Assembly (NCBI RefSeq): GCF_027596085.1
Contig: NC_072469.1
Span: forward strand, 19,051,281 to 19,115,280
Origin: Anoplopoma fimbria
Lineage: Eukaryota > Chordata > Actinopteri > Perciformes > Anoplopomatidae
Direction: 5' to 3'
Length of the DNA stretch: 64,000 bases
Shown: one piece after another, positions 25,405-34,255 of the stretch
Layout of the letters: every line of letters starts with the position of its first letter
How positions within the stretch are numbered: the stretch's first letter is position 1
Program-made: the position numbers and the translations under genes
Notes under the pieces: generated by a model
Databases searched by the model: none
What the model saw: the letters and a program-made list of their open reading frames with translations, nothing else
Told to the model about the DNA's origin: nothing

Positions 25405-25543
25405 GGGCTGCAATTAACAATTATTAAAATTACCGACTAATCTGTAGATTGTTTTTTATAATTAATTATCTTGTTTCTGAAAAATGTCCATCACAAGTTC
25501 AAATACTCTTCTAGGTGTTGTTTTGTCTGACTAGCAGGCAACA
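25405..25543 (+). repeat. hAT-like fish repeat, left-end fragment
   Basis: GGGCTGCAATTAACAATTATT, then ACTAATCTGTAGATTGTTTT and TTGTTTTGTCTGACTAGC, follow the consensus of a common fish repeat that begins with GGGCTGCAACTAACGATTAT. It is truncated on the right, where TA repeats begin. Further pieces of the family are at 29242-29448 and 29456-29720. Confidence 0.7.
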
Positions 25544-25544
25544 A

Positions 25545-25558
25545 TTATATATATATAC

Positions 25559-25609
<51 letters not shown>
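25545..25609. repeat. (TA)n/(TG)n compound microsatellite
   Basis: TA runs of about 14 and 40 bp separated by CTGTGTGTGTG. Confidence 0.95.
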
Positions 25610-25611
<2 letters not shown>

Positions 25612-28600
25612 AGAGAAATGCAGCCAATCTATATATTAGAGAGGCAGGTACCAGAGAATGTTTGGAAAGTAGCCAGAAACTGTAAAAACAGAACTCATCG
25701 TCAGATTTTTCTGAAATCTCTGACAGTGCTTAAACAAATCATGATTGACAAACGCTTCAGTCAGCAAAAACAACCAAATGTAAGCTTAAATAGTTATATT
25801 TAATCCAAATCACTTTATTCTAGATACATTCCCTTTTTTTCAAATTTTTGGGGGATGGCCCACCACTAGCTTTCTCTTCGGAAAACTAAACTTTGTTTTT
25901 ATTCTTTTCAAACCATTAGCCAATGAGGAAGAGGATTATAGAAACAATAATTTTACATAAGATCTTAATCAAAGCCATAATGATAACAATATTATTTAAA
26001 AAAGAATTATTGATGAAAAAGGGCAAGAAAGACAGCCAGCCACCGTGACGACATAGAACAAACAATCAACAGAAAAAAGGACACAGGTATGAAAACACAC
26101 AAACAACAACAACAACCAAAGCAAAGAAAGAGAAAAGAGCTAACAGACAAAGGAGAGAGAAAAAAATTAATCCTTGTTTAGTTTTTTGTTTTTCCTCCTT
26201 AAACTGTGTACAATAGGTATGGATAAGGGGTGGGATTGTTGTAAAAAAAATGTATGGAGAGTAGTTGTCTGGATTTTCAATTGAGGAGAATACTCTTCTT
26301 GGAGATAGCTAGAGCCACAAGTAAGGATGGATTGCTTGTTATTGTTAAGTCTGACAGGTCACTGAGAAGCAGTTGGATGAAATGTTACATGTCAGAAACT
26401 CTGAAAGTTTTGATCTCTTTCCAAAAACTGTGAACCAGCGGGAAGGACCAGAGGAGGTGCAGGTAACTGTCGTGGGTGTCAGGTTCACGTCTCATTTAAA
26501 ATGTTGCCAAAAATAAACCGTTTTCACCAACCACATCCTGTGAGACACATTACATTACATTCGGCACTCCTCAGTGAATGCACCTGATCAACAGTCACGA
26601 TAAAAACATTCAGTAAAACTTCAGCTGAACTGTAGAGAAGAGGAGAGAGGTTGAAGGTAGAAATTTTAAAAATGTAAATCGGACAATTTGTACAGCATCA
26701 CTAGAAACTACATTTTAATCATTTGTAGTTCACTCTGTGAATGGGCAGACACAGCGACAAGAGGTTATTTCATGTTCAAGTACAGTACAGCTCAATACAA
26801 GATACTTCAGCTGTCCAAAAAATTACAGGTTAAAGGAAAGTAGTTCCTACAACTTACTTCTTACAGAAAAATTACTAAAGGAATAGAAAGAATTCGGAAA
26901 TACCTGAAATTCATCTCAGCGTCCTTGTCAGTAAACTGCACACAGTATGCTAACTGTGTGTCTTTGAAAAAGGTTCATCGGTGCCTGTATGCTGAAACCA
27001 ACAAGGATGACAGAGGCAAAAGCTCAGACACTGCTGAGCTTTCTGGGGACAAAACGTTTGTTTTTAACTCCTGAGCTCTCTATCTTTCTGTGGGTGCACA
27101 ATATTTCTAGCAAGTGTCTAAACCCCACATCATAATTTTATTACGAGCTGCTGCTACTCAACCAATGGTAGCCCCCTTTATAATAATGTACAAGCTTGTC
27201 AGGCAGGAATATATATCGTGTAAGTGACAAAATGAGATCTTTATAAAATAGATCTCAAAAATGACATGAACATAATGAATAACAGTCACCGTAACACAAG
27301 ACAGACGTAAGAGACAAAGGGAACTACATGTGTCCGCTGTCTCCTACACAGCGGCTGTTCTTTTTTTTTTTTTTTTGTTACTTACGGCACAATATCTGAT
27401 TGTAAGAAAAGGTCAGTGGACCACTTTCCCAAATAAGTGAGAAGAAAAAAACATAGCAAAAAAAAAAAAAGGAGAAAGAAAAAAACCGTTAATATGTGTT
27501 ATTCAACTGTCAGCTTTAACTACCAAAATTATTTATGAATGCAAATTGAATGTATTCAGAGTCCTATTTCCTCACTACACATATAGGGAGCTTTGACTGG
27601 GTAGGATTGTTTTCCACATCAATCAATTTCATGTCACTTCATGTGAGGGAACGTTAGCTAGCTGTCTCTACCTGATGATGTGTCGTGATTGGTGTGGTGA
27701 CATCTAGACGATACTGGTCAATGAAATAAGGCACTTAAATTAGACATTTTTTTTATTTATATGAGTTATTGATCGCATTTAGGCTGGTTATAAAAAAAGC
27801 TGTCTTTGTAAATGACATAATTGACGTAATTTTATCTTACAAAGTTTCAGTACTTCCGCAACCCACTAGATGGTCCTCTGAGGGTTGCGACGGACTGCTC
27901 TACAGGCCAAACTGTTGTACGATCCCCTTGACCTTTACAGCTTTGGGTAAAACCTGCCCCGAGGCAGCTTTCCTTCCTCCACACTCACACACCACATGGG
28001 AGCTCACATAAACCTTGACCTTAGCGCAGTGGCTAAAGGCAGCTATAACCAGCTTCTTCCTCAGTTCTCTAGAGAGGCCGGTTCTGACCATATGGAGGGT
28101 TTCTTTTAGGAGCATCAACAGATACAAAACATCTATGAGGAAAATAATCTTGCCGCAAAAATGTACCGTCATGCCTTTGGAAAAGAGAATATAGTACTAC
28201 TGCAAAGATTTCAGTCAATGGTAATACTAAACATGGTTTTCTATTGTTGTGTTTGAGCCAAGTGAATTCCTATGATGACAGGGAATGTATTCAGGAGCAA
28301 GTTTATTTATTTTTAGAAATGTTCAATTATCAATTTGCCCCCTCAAAGTTTGTTTTTCTCAAACAGCAAACATTACAAGCAAACACATCAGGCCCTCTTT
28401 CAATAAACATTCATTATTCAAGCAGGCAAAACAAAAAAGACACACAGAAGTGCATCTCATACATATACACATTATTGTCATGAAAGTACCAGTGATTTGT
28501 TTTTGAGTTTGAATTCTCCCAAGACTGTCTGTGTGTGTCAAGAGTGTCTGAGAGAAGCAGAGAGAGGAAGACAAGTGTGACAGTGATGTGAGTAAGTTTG

Positions 28601-28721
28601 GGTTTTGATCAGATGCATAAAGATCTGTGTTTGGGCCCCGGTTTGTGGCTTGTGGGTGAACACGCCATGGACCTGTGTATTTGATTGATTGCTTGCATGT
28701 GTGTTTGCGCCGAGGGATTGT

Positions 28722-28810
28722 GTTTGAAATACCTATGTTGAATACACTTCCTGTAAGTCGATTTGGATAAAAGCGTCTGCTAAATGACTGTAATGTAATG
28801 TAATGTAATG
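28722..28810 (+). repeat. L2-like LINE 3' end with (TAATG)n tail
   Basis: TGTAAGTCGATTTGGATAAA, then AGCGTCTGCTAAATGACTG and four TAATG/GTAAT units, is the well-known 3' tail shared by fish L2-clade LINEs and their SINE partners. The upstream AATACCTATGTTGAATACAC is shared with the inverted copy at 31038-31310. The tail ends at intron position +12 after the exon 2 donor, so this insertion nearly touches the splice site. Confidence 0.85.
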
Positions 28811-28821
28811 AAAGGCGGTAC

Positions 28822-28912
28822 CTGAGGGCAGAAGGCAGTCCAAAGGCGTCAACTCTTCATCCATGGCCAGGATCCACAGCAGCCCGTCTTCAATCAGTCG
28901 ACTCACCGTGAA
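28822..28912 (-). CDS. tpk1: tpk1 exon 2: start codon and residues 1-15
   Basis: The 91-bp exon has acceptor TCCTCTCCTCAG (strong pyrimidine tract) and donor GTACC. Coding bases are 28822-28864; 28865-28912 is 5' UTR. The ATG at 28864 lies in a good Kozak context (GCCATGG) and gives MDEELTPLDCLLPSG, matching human MEHAFTPLEPLLSTG, which fixes the start. One G is left for Gly15 in exon 3. The same frame is open for 16 codons upstream of the ATG to the acceptor, and stays open into the proposed exon 1, but contains no upstream ATG. A GGTGAGT inside the UTR part (near 28903-28909) looks like a donor and could be a cryptic site. Confidence 0.94.
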
Positions 28913-29241
28913 CTGAGGAGAGGAGGACAGACACTGTTGCTACTCCTCTTGCTTTTATCTTTTGCCTTGTTGTCATTTTGTTTTAAAACTGATGAAAGAA
29001 AATCAGTTTTTAAATTCTCTAAATCACACTTTATCGCGAGCCTTCCTCCGGGTTAATTATTCCCCCTGAGAGAAGCAGACTGAGTACAAACAACACTCAC
29101 ATGCACAGGCGAGAATGAGGACTAACGTTGGAGCACTGCGTTACTCAAGATACAATGTTGACACTAGGCCTACAACTAAATAAAATGAATGAAAGAAGTT
29201 GAAAAATACCCAACGCAGCCTTCGTTAGGTTATCAAAATGT

Positions 29242-29448
29242 ATTGTTTTGTCTGACCAAATCAGATATTCAGTTTATAATTATATAAAAGTGCAAAAGGC
29301 AAATGCTAACACTGAAGAAGCTGAAACCACAGAATGTTTGGAATTGTTGCTCTACAAAAGACTGAAATGATTCATGACTTTCAAAATAGTTGTAAACTGA
29401 TCTTTCAATCGACGGATTGATGAATCTACTAATAATTGCAGCTCTTAC
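29242..29448 (+). repeat. hAT-like fish repeat, right-end fragment
   Basis: Landmarks are TTGTTTTGTCTGACCAAATC, AGATATTCAGTTTATAAT, GAAGCTGAAACCACAGAAT, TCAAAATAGTTG and the terminal AATAATTGCAGCTCTTA. These follow the end of the same consensus as 25405-25543. Confidence 0.75.
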
Positions 29449-29455
29449 TGAAGCA

Positions 29456-29720
29456 ATCAATCAATCCATTGATTAGTCATTTGACAGAAAATGAACCGGC
29501 ACTTATTATGATGGTTGATTAAAATGAATAGTTTCATATTTCTAATTTTTCATTCGTCATTTCTCAAGTATAAAATACCAAACATTTGCTGGTTCCAGCT
29601 TCTCAAATGGGTGAGTTTGCAGCTTTTCTTTGTTACATATAATAATAAATTAGATAATTTGGAGATTCTGGACTGTTCCTTAAACACAACAATCAATTTG
29701 AAGTAATAATGCATGATGAT
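29456..29720 (-). repeat. hAT-like fish repeat, inverted fragment
   Basis: GATTAGTCATTTGACAGAAA, CCAAACATTTGCTGGTTCCA, GCTTCTCAAATGGGTGAGTT and CAGCTTTTCTTTGTTACATA are the reverse orientation of the same family. It begins about 8 bp after the neighbouring fragment ends, so two partial copies stand back to back. Confidence 0.75.
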
Positions 29721-30747
29721 AAGCTTTTAGTTTGCCACTAGGCAAATTTTTATAATTTTCTGCAGACTGATTTTAACAGTAATCTTGAAAATAACAAGTT
29801 GCTATATGTAAAAATATCTGTAATAATCTTTTATCAACATTCCTATATTGAAAAAAAAAACATTTTATAATATGTTTTATAAGTAAATCTTACTCTGAAA
29901 CTTAAAATTACATTTAATTCTATGCATGTACAAAATAATCCTTTGAAACATACATGAACAAAAGAAAAGCATAAAGCAGAGCCAGCACTCCTCTTGCTCA
30001 CCTTTCAGCTTGTGTAGATACAGATAACACACTAGTTACTCAACCACTGCTGAACTTTTAACAACCTCCTTGGACCTCCCTGCACATTACTCCAAGTTTA
30101 AAATCAGAACTACATCAATTATTAACACAAGTGGATCCACTTCTACTTTATAGCTGGTTTTATAGACCTGCCTCTAAAGATCATTTGTTTTGGACAAGAA
30201 ATGCCCCCAAAATAACATATTATGAATCTAGTCCTATAATTCAAAAGAATGAAAATGAGTAAATATTGAATATTTATATTAATATTTCACATTTAATTAG
30301 GCTCCAAGTGGTCAGATATTAACATCTGCTGCAATGGTTATGAATAGTAAACTGCTGTCACATCTAGATATACTGCTTTTCTGTAATTTTGTGTTTTACA
30401 GATATTTATTTTTACAGCTTTAAGTATTTAATAGTCTACAAAGTAAAACTGTTAGACTTTAAATCTGGCTAATTATACAGCAGTTAATGTTTAACAGGTA
30501 CTGCAACAGGGTTTCTCCAGTTACTGAAGCTTTAACCACCTTAACACAGCTGTGTGCAGTCTTATGGAGAGACAGTGGAGCAATGAGCATCGGTGTTTCC
30601 CCGTTATTCACAGATAAAACCTGCTACACTAACATAAACAACACACATACCGACACTATACTTCACTACCTATATAGCGACTTCACATTTTAAATCTGAC
30701 ATTGCTTTGATTTGTAAATATTCAATAAAAAACCAAATAAAACTCAC

Positions 30748-30860
30748 AGTAAAGTGACTTCCGGCAGAGACGTAAAGAGGGTAAATAGTCAAAGAGAGCA
30801 GAGAGCTGACAGCAGCACCGACGAGTGGCGGGAAATTGTTACAGCGACATCTAGAGGACA
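30748..30860 (-). promoter_or_regulatory. tpk1: tpk1 proposed 5' UTR exon 1 and core promoter
   Basis: Reading minus, a TTTCCCGCC (E2F-type, 30827-30835) and a CCGGAAGT (ETS-type, 30757-30764) lie just before a consensus donor at 30747 (ACT|GTGAGT). Such a pair without a TATA box is typical of housekeeping promoters and fits a metabolic enzyme. The small cluster of CpG here is the only one near the gene. The exon would run from an unseen start (about 30780-30860) to 30748 and splice to exon 2 at 28912. An ETS site so close to the donor implies either a very short first exon or a start inside the motif cluster. Inferred from motifs and position only. Confidence 0.5.
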
Positions 30861-31037
30861 AAAATGGAAACTCGTTTTCTTTTTACATTACCTCAAAAAA
30901 GCAGCAGGTTTTTTTTTTTTCAAAAGAGAGACTCTTGGGATTCTCCAGCAAATTGAGATGTAGTTTCATTTCACTCCTTTATTTTCAGTGGAAGTTATTC
31001 CAATAAGAGACCGACTCTTCCAATCACTGCTTTCACT

Positions 31038-31310
31038 CATTACATTACAGTCATTTAGCAGACGCTTTTATCCAAAGCGACTTACAATAAGTGTATTCAA
31101 CATAGGTATTCAAGAGAACTACTAGTCACCAGAAGTCATAAGTGCATCTCCTTTCTTAAACAAGCATCTAAGAGCATAAACCAGAGCAAAAGTACAGTGC
31201 AGAAACAAACTAATATGAATACAATAAGTGCAACAAACTAATACGAATACAATAAGTGCAACAAACTAATACGAATACAATAAGTGCTAAGTGGAAGGCT
31301 CAGGGTAGTA
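31038..31310 (-). mobile_element. L2-like LINE 3' end, inverted relative to 28722-28810
   Basis: CATTACATTACAGTCATTTA, GCAGACGCTTTTATCCAAAG and CGACTTACAATAAGTGTATT are the reverse complement of the LINE tail. The body continues right with AGTTCTCTTGAATACCTATG (reverse) and a three-unit 28-bp tandem array. Its tail lies about 180 bp upstream of the tpk1 promoter motifs, leaving a very short unique promoter region. The right boundary is uncertain. Confidence 0.75.
31203..31286. repeat. 28-bp tandem repeat, three units
   Basis: Units start at 31203, 31231 and 31259. Units 2 and 3 are identical and unit 1 differs at two bases. Each contains ACAAACTAATACGAATACAA. It is internal to the LINE-derived segment. 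Confidence 0.93.
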
Positions 31311-31671
31311 CTTCTTGAAGTACTACTCTTCACTGTAACCATCATTATGTGCCCATTGCCTAACAGTAAGCCTATTGAACAGATGTCCAACTTAATATGA
31401 AATAAGCAAAACAAAAACTCAATTCTTGCACGATAAGAATTGATCCTATAAATCAGGGTCTGCTGGCCTAATGTGTTTGTAATTTGGGGGGTATGCAAAC
31501 CTTAAAATCTTCAAAATGTCAAGAACTTCCCAGATCTGCATTAACACCACTGACCCATACATGATGAAACTTTTATTGAAGGAGCCTATTTTAATGTTTA
31601 ATTCCAATTTAGTTTAATGGATAATTAACAGTTAGACAATTAGATGCGTCCACAGGGAGAACTATCACAGC

Positions 31672-31971
31672 GGCTGTGGCGTAGTGGAGAGCAAGGTAGT
31701 TCTCCAATCAGAGGATCGGTGGTTCAATACCCGGTTTCGGCAGTCGATGTGTCCTTGGGCAAGACACTTAACCCCAAGTTGCTCCCGAAGGCTTGCCATC
31801 GGTGTGGACTGGATGTTGCATGAATGTTAGTTAGAGTCTGATGGTGGCACCTTGCATGGTAGCCTGTCATCAGTGTGTGAATGGGTGAATGATATGTAAT
31901 ATACTACTGACTGTAAGTCGCTTTGGATAAAAGCGTCTGCTAAATGACTGTAATGTAATAATGTAATGTAA
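31672..31971 (+). mobile_element. tRNA-derived SINE (V-SINE type) with L2-like tail
   Basis: The 5' head is tRNA-like, with A box TGGCGTAGTGG (31677-31687) and B box GGTTCAATACC (31721-31731), spaced as in a RNA polymerase III promoter. A central domain follows (GTCCTTGGGCAAGACACTTA, then ACCCCAAGTTGCTCCC), typical of fish V-SINEs. The tail GTAAGTCGCTTTGGATAAAA ending in (TAATG)n is shared with the LINE pieces at 28722 and 31038, which is how such SINEs borrow LINE reverse transcriptase. Full length; the B box has one change from consensus. A related copy is at 53174-53444. Confidence 0.92.
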
Positions 31972-32991
31972 CTACCGGGTCTATAGTCTTTGCTGTAGCT
32001 TAATAAATGTACTGCAAGGTGAATAAGCCGCGGTCTACTATCTATGTCATCCTGCTGTCTAAAAGTGGGATGATAAAAACAGGGGCAGGATCTTAAACAG
32101 ACAACAAAACAGACATGCAGTTCTTCATTATCATCTGACTGGAACAACAAGGAAATTAAATTATGGTGATTTGGCTGAGGAGTCCCTGTTTGTCTGAAGA
32201 CACTGAGGTCCTGATATCCTGTGTGTTTTATTCTGGGATTGTGTGAGTATAAACCTGGGAAGTATTGCATTCACATTGTAGGTATTGTATAAGCTGATTC
32301 CACTGTTCTAAAACATGATATATCTGACTGAATTTGACTACTGATATTTAAGTATAGAATTGTAGAATTTTGGCAAAATGTTTGTCCTGAAATGAAAATC
32401 TGTTTATAAATATGAAACATTTGCCAAAGCTGAAATTAGCACTAAATCGGAGTGGTTCTTTTTTAATTAGTGTCGCCATGTTTAATCAATATAGGCAAAG
32501 ACACACTGGGACAATAATTTAATTCATATATGAATTAATATGATATTTAGGACATGAGTGAAAGAAATGGCAATTGCAAAGGCAAAAAAAGACAAAAACC
32601 TAAAATGGTCCGTAATCAATAATTTATAGCACACACATAAATACTCCTCTCACTCACACGCACTTGCAAACAGCAGCCAGACTACACACAAACACAGGAA
32701 ACTCACACATGCTGCACAAAATATAGACGAGCAAAACACACACAGGTAAACAAACACACTCACACACACCAGCAGCAGACTGCTGGTGTGTGCTTCAGAT
32801 ATCTTCAGACGGCAGTAGAAGCAGTGTAAACCGAGAAATCAAATCTCTCTCAAGGTGAATCCACTCCGGAGGCTCGTTAAAACAAACGTTCTCCCATCAA
32901 TCAGCACTTGTCCTGTCTCCCAGACAGACTGCACATGGGGGGGGAATGACACACACTTAACACACAGTTTTGCACAAGCATGTATGGGCCG

Positions 32992-33019
32992 CGCACACAC
33001 ACACACACACACACACACA
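32992..33019. repeat. (CA)n microsatellite, 28 bp
   Basis: Short pure tract in the 5' flank of tpk1. Confidence 0.95.
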
Positions 33020-33840
33020 TGCTATGCTGAGATGTATGGGAAGTCATTCATTCTGTGGGCATGCATTATAAATACATCTATGAATAAATTCCAGGCTGAG
33101 TGCATTCTTCATTGGCAGGGATTTTTTTTTTTTTTCACAAGGCCACAGCACCTGAATGTTTGAACGGATCGCTCTCTTCTTTCTGCATCTACGTAGCCAG
33201 CACACCTTTCCTTGTCCATCAACCTTTCTAATTTTGAACCCTTTCCTTTCTTCCCATTTCAGCACCTTTCTCTCTTTTCAACCACATGGTCTTGTTTTTC
33301 CCTCACTCTACCATCATTGTCATGATACAGCTTCTTCCACTTCACTTCTTCTGTTCGTAATTCCCAAATATGATATATTTTTGCTATTATGGGGAAGGAT
33401 ATTAGTGAGCAAGAAGATGTGGGTCAGTGGTGGTAAAGAAAGAGACAAGGTAAATATTACAATGCAGCCACATTCTTCTGGTAGGAAGGAGGTTTACTAG
33501 GACCAGTGGGCTAGTCATTACAAAATCTCTGCGGACTGCTGTTCCTTCCAAACACTGTGCAAACCTACAGATGTCTATTTTAAATTCTATTACTTATTAT
33601 ATCAAACGCACCAGGCTGAATTTTAAGGAAATGTGTATAAAATGAATCACACAACATTGAGCATATTTCCATTTGATGGAATGGTGGAGCAACAAATAAA
33701 CATTAACTTTTTAGTTTGAATATCTCATACAGTGTAAACATCATAACGCTTCAATGAAGAGCTGGAAACCGCAGATACATGATATATATTATAGCATAAT
33801 AAGATGTTTGTTTTTCCATCAGTAAAGCTATTTGAAAGAA

Positions 33841-34255
33841 TTGTTTGGCATTTTGGGAAATACCCTGACTTGCTTTCTGGATCTAGATTGTTACCACTCT
33901 CATATCTGTCTGTTAGAATTAAAGCTAAACCAATTAGCTTAGCTTAGCATTAAGACTGGAAACTGGGGAAAACAGCGAACTTAGCTCTGTCCAAACTGCA
34001 TACCAGCATCTTAAAAACTCACTTATTGACTAATTATATGTTGTTTGTTTGATCATTGTTTGTTGTCATTGTTGTTTCACATTTCAACAGAGCCATGCTA
34101 GCTGTTTCCCCCTGTTTCCAGTTTTTATGCTAAGCTAAGCAACCTGTGTCCTAGCTGGTGCTTCATATTTAACGTACTGATATGAGAGTGGTAGCCTGTC
34201 CACTTCTCATCTCTAACTATCAAAGAAGCAAAAAATCATATTTCCCAAAATATAC
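33841..34255. mobile_element. Foldback (palindromic) copy of the GCTTAGCTTAGC repeat
   Basis: The left arm reads TTTGGCATTTTGGGAAATAC, CCACTCTCATATCTGTC, TTAGCTTAGCTTAGCATTAA, GACTGGAAACTGGGG and CTCTGTCCAAACTG. The right arm is its imperfect reverse complement: GAGCCATGCTAGCTGTTTCC, CCCTGTTTCCAGTTTTTATG, CTAAGCTAAGC, GATATGAGAGTGGTAG and ATATTTCCCAAAATAT. Each arm is about 170-200 bp around a centre near 34055-34080 that is rich in TTGTTTG. No coding capacity. The 725-1020 copy is not palindromic, so this one is a rearranged foldback form. Confidence 0.8.

Larger units (their letters stand above)
28913..30747 (-). other. tpk1: tpk1 intron 1
   Basis: This intron of about 1.8 kb lies between the proposed non-coding exon 1 and exon 2. 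It holds two adjacent pieces of one hAT-like repeat in opposite orientation (29242-29448 and 29456-29720) and AT-rich unique sequence. Its limits depend on the exon 1 call. Confidence 0.6.
31311..33840. other. Intergenic: SINE and short CA tracts, no gene
   Basis: Apart from the SINE at 31672-31971 and a CA tract near 33000 this is AT-rich sequence with scattered CACACA motifs (32630-32770). A 147-codon minus frame at 31827-32270 is an artefact of the SINE. Confidence 0.7.

Noticed and set aside
27900..28172. 90-codon minus frame with a real ATG in tpk1 intron 2
   Set aside because: No recognisable domain, no transcript evidence, and no fit to TPK1; exons 2 and 3 already join in phase without it.
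30670..30861. Minus frame at tpk1 exon 1 taken as a protein start
   Set aside because: It begins with TTG, not ATG, and runs through the proposed donor. The ATG at 28864 matches the TPK1 N-terminus.
31672..31745. Possible tRNA gene with A and B boxes
   Set aside because: No complete cloverleaf, and it is followed by the SINE central domain and L2-like tail, so it is the head of a SINE.
31827..32270. 147-codon minus frame, sharing a peptide with a plus frame at 53156-53578
   Set aside because: The shared peptide comes from two copies of the same SINE read through in one direction; it is not a gene family.
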